A stretch of 64,000 bases of DNA, from the NCBI RefSeq assembly GCF_039872765.1, contig NZ_JBDPZC010000006.1:310001-374000 (forward strand), given 5' to 3'. Shown piece after piece: positions 44,050-53,206 of this stretch (positions are counted from its first letter, which is position 1; each line of letters begins with the position of its first letter). A model generated the notes under the pieces. The model was not told where the DNA came from and did no database searches. It saw only the letters and a program-made list of their open reading frames with translations. This stretch comes from Roseateles_B flavus. Its GTDB lineage: Bacteria; Pseudomonadota; Gammaproteobacteria; Burkholderiales; Burkholderiaceae_C. Made by a program: the position numbers and the translations under genes.

Positions 44050-45198
44050 ATGTCGCAGCCCACCCGGTCCCTTCCACAGTCCCTGCTTCGCGCCCTGCCC
44101 GGCTTTCTGCTGCCCCTGGCGGCGGCCTGTGGCGCCCTCTTCACCCCGGCCGCCCAGGCGCAGGAGGAGGAGAAGGTGCTGAACGTCTACAACTGGTCCG
44201 ACTACATCGCCGAGGACACGCTGAAGCTCTTCGAGAAGGAGACCGGCATCAAGGTGCGTTACGACAATTTCGACAACAACGAGATCGTCCATGCCAAGCT
44301 GGTCGCGGGCAAGACGGGTTATGACGTCGTCGTGCCCTCCTCCTACTGGGCCAAGCTGCAGGCGGACGGCGGCCTGCTGCGCAAGATCGACAAGAGCCTG
44401 ATCCCCAACTACAAGAACCTGGACCCCGAGGTGCAGACCCAGCTGGCCAAGCTGGACCCGGGCAACGAGTACATGGTGAACTGGCTGTGGGGCTTCACCA
44501 CCGTGGGCATCAATGTGGACAAGGTCAAGGCGGCCCTGGGCAGCACGCCCATGCCCGAGAACGCCTGGGACCTGGTCTTCAAGCCCGAATACATCTCCAA
44601 GCTCAAGAGCTGCGGCGTGAGCTTCCTGGACTCCGCCACCGAGGTCGTGCCCGCCGCCCTGCACTACCTGGGCAAGCCGGCCTACAGCAAGAGCGTGTCC
44701 GACTATGCCGGCGTGCCGGCCCTGCTCAAGGCCATCCGCCCCTATGTGACGCTGTTCAGCTCCTCGGGCTACATCAATGACATGGCCAACGGCTCCATCT
44801 GCCTGGCCCTGGGATGGTCCGGTGACATCAACATCGCCCGCCAGCGCGCCATCGACGGCAAGACCGGCCAGAAGATCGAGGCCCTGATTCCCAAGACCGG
44901 CGGCATCATCTTCATGGACACCATGGTGATCCCCATGGATGCGCCGCACCCCGGCAATGCGCACAAGTTCATCAACTTCATCCTGCGCCCCGAGATCCAC
45001 GCCGGCCTGACCAACAAGGTCTTCTACGCCAACCCGAACAAGGAGGCGCGCAAGTTCGTGAAGCCCGAGGTGGCCAGCAACCCGACGGTCTTCCTGAGCG
45101 ACACCGACATGAAGCGCATGGCCGCGCCCGATGCCATCAACAACGACGTGCGGCGCCAGATGACCCGCATGTACACCTCGTTCAAGACCGGCATCTGA
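44050..45198 (+). CDS. potF: putrescine/spermidine ABC transporter substrate-binding protein
   Basis: A 382-residue periplasmic protein. I take the ATG at 44050, eight bases after AGGAGG; it gives a signal peptide of about 37 residues ending TPAAQA. The mature part starts KVLNVYNWSDYIAEDTLKLFEKETGIKVRYDNFDNNE, the PotF/PotD signature, with Trp and Asp residues expected for amine binding. First gene of the potFGHI operon. Confidence 0.95.
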   Translation: MSQPTRSLPQSLLRALPGFLLPLAAACGALFTPAAQAQEEEKVLNVYNWSDYIAEDTLKLFEKETGIKVRYDNFDNNEIVHAKLVAGKTGYDVVVPSSYWAKLQADGGLLRKIDKSLIPNYKNLDPEVQTQLAKLDPGNEYMVNWLWGFTTVGINVDKVKAALGSTPMPENAWDLVFKPEYISKLKSCGVSFLDSATEVVPAALHYLGKPAYSKSVSDYAGVPALLKAIRPYVTLFSSSGYINDMANGSICLALGWSGDINIARQRAIDGKTGQKIEALIPKTGGIIFMDTMVIPMDAPHPGNAHKFINFILRPEIHAGLTNKVFYANPNKEARKFVKPEVASNPTVFLSDTDMKRMAAPDAINNDVRRQMTRMYTSFKTGI

Positions 45199-45223
45199 TC
45201 CCCCTCCGGAGCACGCCCGCATC

Positions 45224-46333
45224 ATGATGAGCCCCAGCGCCGCCTCGACGCCCTACCTGCAGATCGACCAGGTACTCAAGGACTTCGGAGGCGGCGCCGT
45301 CGCCGTCAACCGCGTGTCCCTGGACATCGCGCAGGGCGAGATCTTCGCCCTGCTCGGCTCCTCCGGCTGCGGCAAGACCACGCTGCTGCGCATGCTGGCG
45401 GGCTTCGAGACGCCCACCAGCGGCCGCATCGTGCTCAACGGCCAGGACCTCGCCGGGCTCGCGCCCTACGAGCGTCCGATCAACATGATGTTCCAGAGCT
45501 ATGCGCTCTTTCCGCATCTCAGCGTCTGGGACAACATCGCCTTCGGCCTGCGCCGTGACGGCTGTCCCAAGGCCGAGATCGAGGCCCGGGTCGAGGCCAT
45601 GCTGAAGCTGGTCCAGCTGGGCAAGTACGCCAAGCGCAAGCCGCACCAGCTCTCTGGCGGCCAGCAGCAGCGCGTGGCCCTGGCCCGCAGCCTGGCCAAG
45701 AAGCCCCAGCTGCTGCTGCTGGACGAGCCCCTGGGGGCGCTGGACAAGAAGCTGCGCGAGGAGACGCAGATCGAGCTGGTCAACATCATCGAGGAGGTCG
45801 GCGTGACCTGCGTGATGGTGACCCACGACCAGGAGGAGGCCATGACCATGGCCTCGCGCATCGGCGTGATGAGCGAGGGCCGCATCCTGCAGGTGGGCCC
45901 GCCCGGCGAGATCTACGAGACCCCGGCCACCCGCTTCGTGGCCGACTTCATCGGCAACGTCAACCTCATGGAGGGCACGCTGGACGTGGACGAGGCGGAC
46001 CACGTGGAGATCCAGTGCGCGGACTGCCGCCATTACGTCGGTCACGGGATCACGGGCACCAAGGGCATGGAGCTGGCCGTGGCGCTGCGGCCCGAGAAGA
46101 TCCAGCTGGGGCGCACGCCGCCGGTGCGGACCGACGTCAATGCGGTGCGGGGCCGCATCCGCGACATGTCCTACTTCGGCAGCTACACCGTCTACCACCT
46201 GGCGCTGCCCAGCGGGGCGGTGCTGAAGGTCTCGCAGGCCAACACGGCGCGGCATCCGGACGAGGTGCTGTCCTGGGACGACGAGGCCTGGGCCCACTGG
46301 ACCGACAGCGCGCAGGTCGTGCTGACGCAATGA
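45224..46333 (+). CDS. potG: polyamine ABC transporter ATPase
   Basis: A 369-residue ATP-binding subunit. Walker A GSSGCGKTT, Q-loop FQSYALFPHLS, ABC signature LSGGQQQRVALARSLA, Walker B LLLLDEPLGALDKK and switch His in VTHDQEEA. The C-terminal ~100 residues form a TOBE domain. A second Met at 45227 could be the start. It lies 25 bp after potF. Confidence 0.95.
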   Translation: MMSPSAASTPYLQIDQVLKDFGGGAVAVNRVSLDIAQGEIFALLGSSGCGKTTLLRMLAGFETPTSGRIVLNGQDLAGLAPYERPINMMFQSYALFPHLSVWDNIAFGLRRDGCPKAEIEARVEAMLKLVQLGKYAKRKPHQLSGGQQQRVALARSLAKKPQLLLLDEPLGALDKKLREETQIELVNIIEEVGVTCVMVTHDQEEAMTMASRIGVMSEGRILQVGPPGEIYETPATRFVADFIGNVNLMEGTLDVDEADHVEIQCADCRHYVGHGITGTKGMELAVALRPEKIQLGRTPPVRTDVNAVRGRIRDMSYFGSYTVYHLALPSGAVLKVSQANTARHPDEVLSWDDEAWAHWTDSAQVVLTQ

Positions 46334-46340
46334 GGCCCTC

Positions 46341-47282
46341 ATGAGCACGTCCTCCAAGCTTCTTGCCTGGCGTCCCCGCTGGTGGCGCGGTCGCAGTGCC
46401 GTCATCGCCCTGCCCTATGCCTGGCTGCTGGTCTTCTTCGCCCTGCCCTTCCTGATCGTGCTGAAGATCAGCGTCTCCGAGATGGAGACCGTGCACGTGA
46501 AGGACCTGCTGCGCTACGCCGACGGCGTGGCCACACTGACGGTCAAGCTCAGCAACTACCTCTTCATCACCGAGGACGAGCTCTACTTCAAGGCCTACCT
46601 CAACAGCCTCAAGTACGCGGGCATCACCACGCTGGGCTGCCTCTTCATCGGCTACCCCTTCGCCTACTTCATGGCGCGGGCCCGGGCCACGCTGCAGCCG
46701 GCCCTGCTGATGCTGGTGATGCTGCCCTTCTGGACCAGCTTCCTGCTGCGCGTCTATGCCTGGAAGGGCCTGCTGGCCGACAAGGGCTGGGTGGCGCAGG
46801 CCATCGAAGGGCTCGGCCTGGACAGGCTCATGGCCGCCGCCGGCTGGATCCCCGCGCCGGGCATGCTGCTGAACACGCCCTTCTCGCTGGCTCTGGGCAT
46901 GATCTACACCTACCTGCCCTTCATGGTGCTGCCGCTGTACGCCAACCTCTCCAAGATGGACCTGCGCCTGCTGGAGGCCGCGGCGGACCTGGGCGCCACG
47001 CCCTGGGCGGCCTTCTGGAAGATCACGGTGCCGCTGTCCAAGGCCGGCATCATCGCGGGCTCCATGCTGGTCTTCATTCCCTGCGTGGGGGAGTTCGTGA
47101 TCCCCGAGCTGCTGGGTGGCCCGCAGACGCTGATGATCGGCCGCGTGCTGTGGGACGAGTTCTTCAGCAACAACGACTGGCCCATGGCCTCGGCCGTGGC
47201 GGTGGTCGTGATCCTGCTGATCATCGTGCCGCTGGCGCTCTTCAACAAATACCAGGCGGAGAGCCAGGAGGCCAGGTCATGA
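46341..47282 (+). CDS. potH: polyamine ABC transporter permease
   Basis: A 313-residue permease with six transmembrane helices. PotH features: ALPYAWLLVFFALPFLIVLKISVSE, the extended periplasmic loop around VKLSNYLFITEDELYFKAYLNSLKYAG and the EAA loop LEAAADLGATPWAAFWKITVPLSKAGI. Ends with an ATGA overlap with potI. Confidence 0.95.
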   Translation: MSTSSKLLAWRPRWWRGRSAVIALPYAWLLVFFALPFLIVLKISVSEMETVHVKDLLRYADGVATLTVKLSNYLFITEDELYFKAYLNSLKYAGITTLGCLFIGYPFAYFMARARATLQPALLMLVMLPFWTSFLLRVYAWKGLLADKGWVAQAIEGLGLDRLMAAAGWIPAPGMLLNTPFSLALGMIYTYLPFMVLPLYANLSKMDLRLLEAAADLGATPWAAFWKITVPLSKAGIIAGSMLVFIPCVGEFVIPELLGGPQTLMIGRVLWDEFFSNNDWPMASAVAVVVILLIIVPLALFNKYQAESQEARS

Positions 47283-48136
47283 GCCGCGCGATCTTCGGCC
47301 CGCGCAGCAGCCGCGCGGTGGCCCGCACCTGGCTGCTGCTGGGCTTCGCCTTCCTCTACCTGCCCCTGCTGGCCCTGGTGATCTACAGCTTCAATGCCTC
47401 GCCCGTGCCCTCAGTCTGGGGTGGCTTCACGCTGAACTGGTACAGCCAGCTGGGCGAGGACCGCGAGTTGCTCGCCGGTCTGTGGCTCTCGCTCAAGATC
47501 GCCTTCTTCACGGCCTCGGCCTCGGTGCTGCTGGGCTGCTTCGCGGCCTTCGCGCTGGTGAAGTACCGCCGCTTCAAGGGCCGCACGCTCTTCGCGGGCA
47601 TGGTCAATGCGCCGCTGGTGATGCCCGAGGTGATCGTGGGCCTGTCCCTGCTGCTGATGCTGGTGTCCGTGCAGCGGGCCCTGGGCTTTCCGGAGCGTGG
47701 CAGCCTCACCATCTGGATGGGCCACCTGCTGCTGGGCCTGGCCTATGCCACGGTCGTGATCCAGGCGCGGCTGCAAGACCTGCCCCCCTCGCTGGAGGAG
47801 GCCGCCATGGACCTCGGTGCGCGGCCGCTGCAGGTCTTCTTCCTGGTCACCCTGCCCATGATCTCGCAGTCCCTGCTTTCGGCCTGGCTGCTGACCTTCA
47901 CGCTGTCGCTGGACGATGTCGTGCTCTCGGCCTTCCTGTCGGGCCCGGGCTCCACCACCCTGCCCCTGGTGATCTTCTCGCGGGCGCGCCTGGGCGTGTC
48001 GCCCAGCATCAATGCGGTGGCCACGGTGGTCATCGTGGTGGTGTCCCTGGGCATCGTCGCGGCCAGCCTGGCCATCGCGCGGCGCGAGCGGCGCCTGGCC
48101 CGCGAACTCGCCGCGGCGCAGCGCGACAGTGGCTGA
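47279..48136 (+). CDS. potI: polyamine ABC transporter permease
   Basis: A 285-residue permease partner of PotH, start by ATGA overlap. Six helices, first LLLGFAFLYLPLLALVIYSFNAS, and EAA loop LEEAAMDLGARPLQVFFLVTLPMISQS. Completes the four-gene transporter. A basic C-terminal tail (ARRERRLARELAA) is cytosolic. Confidence 0.95.
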   Translation: MSRAIFGPRSSRAVARTWLLLGFAFLYLPLLALVIYSFNASPVPSVWGGFTLNWYSQLGEDRELLAGLWLSLKIAFFTASASVLLGCFAAFALVKYRRFKGRTLFAGMVNAPLVMPEVIVGLSLLLMLVSVQRALGFPERGSLTIWMGHLLLGLAYATVVIQARLQDLPPSLEEAAMDLGARPLQVFFLVTLPMISQSLLSAWLLTFTLSLDDVVLSAFLSGPGSTTLPLVIFSRARLGVSPSINAVATVVIVVVSLGIVAASLAIARRERRLARELAAAQRDSG

Positions 48137-48214
48137 GCCCACGGTCACCGCCTCCCCTTTCCTTCCCTGTCAACGCATCCGACTCACGACTCACAACAAC
48201 CTCAGGAGCTCCCC

Positions 48215-49621
48215 ATGAAGCAGCACACCCTGGCCCTCCTCGCCGCCGCCCTGGCCCTGGCCTATGGCGGGCCCGTTCAGGCTCAAAGCAATGAGGAGCT
48301 GCTCAAGGAGCTGCGCGCGCTGAAGGAGCGCGTCACCCAGCTGGAAGACAAGCTCAAGGCTGCCGAAGGCAAGGCGGCCAAGCCCGCCGAGGCCCAGTGG
48401 GGCATGACGCCCGAACAGGTGCGCGAGTTCAACCGCATCGCCGTCAAGACCGAGGCGCTGGAGGACTCCCAGGAAGCGCTGGGCCTCAAGAACCTCAAGA
48501 TCACCGGCTTCATCGATCCCACCTTCATCGCCAACAAGGCCCAGAACACCGCCGGCTTCCAGCTCCTGAACAAGGACCCCTACGCCTATGACTCAGGCTA
48601 CTTCGGCATGGCCCTGCTGGACTTCCAGAAGGAGATGGACGGCGGCACCCGCTACAAGCTGACCCTGGCGCCGGACCGCGGCACGGGCTCGGTCTTCAAT
48701 GGTGGCTCCATCGTGCATGAGGCCAGCGTCAACATCCCCCTGGGCGACCTGCAGACCCGCCTCTGGGTGGGCCAGATCCCCGACTGGACGGGCTACGAGA
48801 TGACCGCCCCGCCCCTCAACAAGCTCATCACCCACAACCTGCTCTTCGACTACACCGCGCCCACCGCCTACACCGGCGCCGTGGCCGACATCACCCGCGG
48901 CAAGTGGATGATCAAGGCCGGCCTGGCCAATGTGAACAATTCGCGCAAGAGCGCCGGCAACAAGACACCGGCCCTGGTCTACCGCGTGGACTACGCCAAG
49001 GGCGAGTTCCAGGGCTTCGGCTTCACCGGCCTGCACGGCAAGGCCTACAACTACGCGACCGACGCCCTCGACGGCAGCGGCGCCCCGCGCTTCGCAGACC
49101 AGGCGGGCAAGGACACGCGCGTGGACATGCTGGAGCTCGACGCCTACTTCATCCGCGGCGACTTCACCTGGCAGGGCCAGCTGTCCTGGGGTCGCCAGCG
49201 CCACGCCGCCATCTTCAACGAGGACGGCCAGCTGCGCGACGCCAGCTGGAGCGGCCTGTCCACCCTGATGGCCTACAAGTTCATCCCGCGCTGGGAAGTC
49301 ACGGGCCGCCTGGACTACCTGCGCAACAGCAAGAACGGTGGCGGCCTCTTCGGCTACAGCTACGACGACAGCCACAACGGCATCGGCCGCGGCAACGGCT
49401 TCTTCTGGGACGACGCCAACCCCGACCCCGACACCGCCGGCAAGGGCGCGAACCGCTACGCCCTCAGCCTGGGTCTCAGCTACCTGCTCAACCAGAACAC
49501 GATCTGGAAGCTCGAGTACCGCTACGATGGCGCCAGCCTGCCGGTGTTCCTGAACACCAAGGACGGCAGCTTCACCAAGACCAACCAGCTGCTGGGCACC
49601 TCCATGGTGCTGAGCTTCTGA
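48215..49621 (+). CDS. DUF3138-type outer membrane porin
   Basis: A 468-residue protein with a cleavable signal (MKQHTLALLAAALALAYGGPVQA), a short coiled coil (residues ~26-55, ELLKELRALKERVTQLEDKLKAAEG) and a long beta-rich region ending in ...MVLSF. The terminal Phe and alternating aromatic residues are typical of outer-membrane beta barrels. I believe it belongs to DUF3138. Located between the pot genes and puuC, it probably gives polyamines passage across the outer membrane; this role is inference. Confidence 0.8.
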   Translation: MKQHTLALLAAALALAYGGPVQAQSNEELLKELRALKERVTQLEDKLKAAEGKAAKPAEAQWGMTPEQVREFNRIAVKTEALEDSQEALGLKNLKITGFIDPTFIANKAQNTAGFQLLNKDPYAYDSGYFGMALLDFQKEMDGGTRYKLTLAPDRGTGSVFNGGSIVHEASVNIPLGDLQTRLWVGQIPDWTGYEMTAPPLNKLITHNLLFDYTAPTAYTGAVADITRGKWMIKAGLANVNNSRKSAGNKTPALVYRVDYAKGEFQGFGFTGLHGKAYNYATDALDGSGAPRFADQAGKDTRVDMLELDAYFIRGDFTWQGQLSWGRQRHAAIFNEDGQLRDASWSGLSTLMAYKFIPRWEVTGRLDYLRNSKNGGGLFGYSYDDSHNGIGRGNGFFWDDANPDPDTAGKGANRYALSLGLSYLLNQNTIWKLEYRYDGASLPVFLNTKDGSFTKTNQLLGTSMVLSF

Positions 49622-49681
49622 GCCCGCGGTCCGGCCGGCCTGCAAGGCCCGGCCGGGCCCGCCAACGATCACGGATGACCC

Positions 49682-51175
49682 ATGAGCACCATTGACTGGC
49701 ACCAGCGTGCCCAGGCCCTGCAGATCGACGGCCGCCCCTTCATCAAGGGCCGGCGCGTGGACAGCGTGGCGGGCGAGCACTTCGACTGCATCTCGCCCAT
49801 CGACGGCCGTGTGATCGGCCAGGTCGCCCGCTGCGGCGCCCAGGACATCGACGCCGCCGTGCAGGCTGCGCGCCAGGCCTTCGAGGATGGCCGCTGGTCC
49901 GCCAAGCCGCCGGCCGTGCGCAAGAAGATCCTGCTGAAGTTCGCCGACCGGATCCTCGCGGCCCGGGACGAGCTCGCCCTGCTCGAGACGGTGGACATGG
50001 GCAAGCCCATCCAGTACGCCCTGAGTGTGGACGTGCCGGCCGCGGCCCGCTGCATCCAGTGGTACGCCGAGGCGGTGGACAAGATCTACGACGAGATCGC
50101 CCCCACCGGCCCCAGCGCCCTGGCCCTGATCACCCGCGAGCCCATGGGCGTCATCGGCGCCATCGTGCCCTGGAACTACCCCATGATCATGGCCTCGTGG
50201 AAGCTGGGCCCGGCACTGGCGGCGGGCAACTCGGTCGTGCTCAAGCCCAGCGAGAAGTCCCCGCTGACGGCCCTGCGCCTGGCCGAGCTGGCCGTCGAGG
50301 CCGGCCTGCCGGAGGGCGTGTTCAACGTGGTGCCCGGCTACGGCCACGAGGCCGGCGAAGCACTGGCCCTGCACATGGACGTCGACGCCATCGGCTTCAC
50401 CGGCTCCACGCGCGTGGGCCGCAAGATGCTGGAGTACGCCGGCCGCTCCAACCTCAAGCGCGTCTTCAACGAGCTGGGCGGCAAGAGCGCCTTCCTCGTC
50501 TTCCCCGACTTCAAGGACCTGGCCCGCGCCGCCCGCACCGTGGCCGGCAGCATGTTCTTCAACCAGGGCGAGAGCTGCAATGCGCCCTCGCGGGTGATGG
50601 TGCACGCCAGCATCGCCGACGAGTTCGAGGCATTGCTGGCCCAGCAGGCGCCGCGCTACCAGCCGGGCGACCCGCTGGATCCCGCCACCGTGATGGGCGC
50701 ACTGGTCGACGAGGGCCAGCTGCGCACGGTGATGGGCTACATCGAGTCCGGCCTGGCCGAGGGCGCGCGCGCCCTGTGCGGCGCCACGCAGGCCCGAGCC
50801 GAGAGCGGCGGTTTCTACGTCGCACCCACCATCTTCAGCGGCGTGAGCAATGGCATGAAGATCGCCCGCGAGGAGATCTTCGGCCCGGTGATGAGCGTGC
50901 TGCGCTTCAACGACGAGGCCGAGGCCCTGCGCCTGGCCAACGACTCCAGCTACGGCCTGCAGGCCAGCGTCTGGAGCTCCGACCTCGACCGCGCGCACCG
51001 CGTGGCCCGCGCCCTGCGCGCCGGCACCGTCCACGTCAACCAGTACGACGAAGACGACATGACCGTGCCCTTCGGCGGCTACAAGCAATCCGGCAACGGC
51101 CGCGACAAGAGCCTGCACGCCTTCGACAAGTACACGGAGCTGAAGACGACCTGGCTGCGCATCAACGGAGCCTGA
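49682..51175 (+). CDS. puuC: gamma-glutamyl-aminobutyraldehyde dehydrogenase (PuuC-type)
   Basis: A 497-residue NAD(P)-dependent aldehyde dehydrogenase. Motifs: PWNYP, GFTGSTRVGRKM, catalytic Glu264 (FNELGGKSA) and Cys299 (NQGESCNAPSR), and the terminal PFGGYKQSGNGRDKS. Its place in the locus indicates it oxidises gamma-glutamyl-4-aminobutanal (and possibly 4-aminobutanal) made by PuuB and SpuC. Confidence 0.93.
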   Translation: MSTIDWHQRAQALQIDGRPFIKGRRVDSVAGEHFDCISPIDGRVIGQVARCGAQDIDAAVQAARQAFEDGRWSAKPPAVRKKILLKFADRILAARDELALLETVDMGKPIQYALSVDVPAAARCIQWYAEAVDKIYDEIAPTGPSALALITREPMGVIGAIVPWNYPMIMASWKLGPALAAGNSVVLKPSEKSPLTALRLAELAVEAGLPEGVFNVVPGYGHEAGEALALHMDVDAIGFTGSTRVGRKMLEYAGRSNLKRVFNELGGKSAFLVFPDFKDLARAARTVAGSMFFNQGESCNAPSRVMVHASIADEFEALLAQQAPRYQPGDPLDPATVMGALVDEGQLRTVMGYIESGLAEGARALCGATQARAESGGFYVAPTIFSGVSNGMKIAREEIFGPVMSVLRFNDEAEALRLANDSSYGLQASVWSSDLDRAHRVARALRAGTVHVNQYDEDDMTVPFGGYKQSGNGRDKSLHAFDKYTELKTTWLRINGA

Positions 51176-51250
51176 ACGGGTGTGGCGGGGCAGGCTGCCC
51201 TGCGCACATCGAGAAGGGCCTGACTCTCTCACGCGGCCCACAATGCCGGC

Positions 51251-52195
51251 ATGAAGTCCCTGCACACGACAGCCCGCATCCCCCTCGCCGCCTACCTCAG
51301 CCTCGCCGCCAGCACCAGCCTGGTCGGCAGCTACGTGGGCCTGTCCAAGATCCTGCTGCTGAGCTTTCCGGTCTTCCTGCTGGCCTGGCTGCGCTTCGGC
51401 TTTGCCGCTGCAATGATGGCGGGCTGGGTGAAGGCACCGGCCGGGGCGCCCCCCCTGAGCCCGCGCACGCGGGGCTTGCTCTTCCTGGAAAGCTTCATCG
51501 GGAACTTCCTGTTCTCGATCTGCCTGCTCTTCGGCCTGCAGCAATGCTCGGCCATGGCGGCCGGGGTGATCATGGCGGGCATCCCGGCTGCGGTGGCCCT
51601 GCTCAGCGCGCTCTTCCTCAAGGAGCGGCTGCGACCGCAGGTGCTGGCCGGACTGGTGCTTGGCGTGGCGGGCATCGCGCTGGTGGCCCTGGAGCGCCAG
51701 GGTGGCGCGGCGCGATCCACACCCCTGGGCCTGGGCCTGGTGCTGGCGGCGGTGGTCTGTGAAGGCTGCTACGTCGTCATCGGCAAGCGCCTGACGCAAG
51801 ACCTGGCCCCGCGCCGCATCAGCGCGCTGATCAACCTCTGGGGCCTGGCGCTGGTCACGCCGCTGGGTCTGTGGCAGGCGCTGAGCTTCGACTTCAGCGC
51901 GGTGCCCCTGCCGCACTGGGCGCTGCTGCTCTTCTATGCCGCGGCGGCCAGCATGGTCACCGTGGTGCTGTGGATGCGCGGCCTGCGCGCGGTGCCGGCC
52001 TCGCAGGCCGGGGTGTTCATGGTCTTCCTGCCGGTGGCGACGGCCCTGGTGGGCTGGGCCTTCCTGCAGGAGCAGCTGCAACTGACGCAGGGCCTGGCCT
52101 ATGGGCTGGCGCTCAGCGGCGTGCTGCTGGCGACCTGGCCCGAGCGTGGCGAGCGACCCACCGCCCTGGTCGCGCCAGGGCAGGGCAATCCCTGA
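51251..52195 (+). CDS. EamA/DMT family transporter
   Basis: A 314-residue inner-membrane protein with ten helices in two EamA repeats (LESFIGNFLFSICLLFGLQQCSAMAAGVIMAGIPAAVALLSALFLKERL; AGVFMVFLPVATALVGWAFLQEQL). It differs clearly from the transporter at 35151. It follows puuC by 75 bp on the same strand and could export amines or amino acids, but the link to polyamines is only positional. Confidence 0.88.
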   Translation: MKSLHTTARIPLAAYLSLAASTSLVGSYVGLSKILLLSFPVFLLAWLRFGFAAAMMAGWVKAPAGAPPLSPRTRGLLFLESFIGNFLFSICLLFGLQQCSAMAAGVIMAGIPAAVALLSALFLKERLRPQVLAGLVLGVAGIALVALERQGGAARSTPLGLGLVLAAVVCEGCYVVIGKRLTQDLAPRRISALINLWGLALVTPLGLWQALSFDFSAVPLPHWALLLFYAAAASMVTVVLWMRGLRAVPASQAGVFMVFLPVATALVGWAFLQEQLQLTQGLAYGLALSGVLLATWPERGERPTALVAPGQGNP

Positions 52196-52280
52196 GTTTG
52201 GGGGCATTTGCGCGGCATGCGGGCGCACGGTGCCCGCTCCATGCCCTACCATTGACTGGACCGTCGCCGCTGTACTCTCG

Positions 52281-53195
52281 ATGCCCTCTCCACGCCCCCC
52301 AGCCCTCGAAGCCGAAGACGCCCAGCAGGGCCGTCTGCCCGCCACTGAGACTGCCCGAGCCCGCGAACTCGCCGCCTGGCTGGACTGGGTCAACGACTGG
52401 GCCCGCCTGATGCAGCTCCCCCCGTGCGACGAAGCCTCGCCGGCCCGCAAGCGCCGCGGCCACACGCCGCTGGCGCTGATCTTCTCGCCCCATCCGGATG
52501 ACGAATGCATCGTCGGCGCCCTGCCCCTGCGGCTGCGGCGCGAGTCGCACTGGCGCGTCTGCAATGTGGCCGTGACGCTGGGCAGCAACCAGGCCCGGCG
52601 CCAGCCGCGCTGGCAGGAGCTGCGCCAAGCCTGCGAACTGCTGGACTTCGAAACCCTGCAACTGGCGGACGGCGGCCTGGAGCAGGTCCGCCCCGACACC
52701 CCCATCGCCCAGCCCCTGCTGTGGCAGTCCCATGTCGACAAGGCTGCCGCGCTGCTGCGCCGCGAGCAGCCGGCCCTGGTACTGCTGCCGCACGAGGGCG
52801 ACGGCATCGCCACCCACATGGGCGTGCACCGCCTGGCCCTGGATGCCCTGCAGGCCGCGGGCTACAACGGCCTGGTGGCCCAGACCGAATACTGGGCACC
52901 GCAGTCCGGCGCCAACCTGATGGTGGAGAGCTCCAGGCAAGACCTGGCACGCCTGGTGCAGGCCCTGTCCCGCCATGTGGGCGAGGTCGCCCGCAACCCC
53001 TACCACCTGCGCCTGCCGGCCTGGATGGCCGACAACGTGCGCCGCGGCGGCGAGATGATCGCCGGCGCGGGCACCGCACCGCCAGCCTTCGGCTTCGCCA
53101 CCCTGTACCGCCTCACCCGCTGGCTGGCCGGCCGCGAGCAGGACGACCTGCCGCCCCGCATGGCCGGTGCCGCCGAGCGCCTCAGCCTGGCCTGA
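52281..53195 (+). CDS. PIG-L/LmbE-type deacetylase
   Basis: A 304-residue protein. SPHPDDECIVGALPLRLR (near residues 73-90) has the zinc/catalytic PHPDDE motif, and THMGVHRLALDAL supplies the third metal His (H-x-x-H). The family hydrolyses N-acetyl groups from sugars such as GlcNAc conjugates; the substrate here is unknown. TTGACT at 52252 and TACTCT at 52273 may form a promoter, but the spacing is short. Confidence 0.88.
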   Translation: MPSPRPPALEAEDAQQGRLPATETARARELAAWLDWVNDWARLMQLPPCDEASPARKRRGHTPLALIFSPHPDDECIVGALPLRLRRESHWRVCNVAVTLGSNQARRQPRWQELRQACELLDFETLQLADGGLEQVRPDTPIAQPLLWQSHVDKAAALLRREQPALVLLPHEGDGIATHMGVHRLALDALQAAGYNGLVAQTEYWAPQSGANLMVESSRQDLARLVQALSRHVGEVARNPYHLRLPAWMADNVRRGGEMIAGAGTAPPAFGFATLYRLTRWLAGREQDDLPPRMAGAAERLSLA

Positions 53196-53206
53196 GCGCC
53201 ACTCGC

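Noticed and set aside
48593..52819. Very long open frame (1408 codons) on the minus strand
   Set aside because: It lies across the porin, puuC, transporter and PIG-L genes, which have clear family motifs. The low-complexity His/Gly/Ala/Arg translation is what antisense of GC-rich coding DNA gives.
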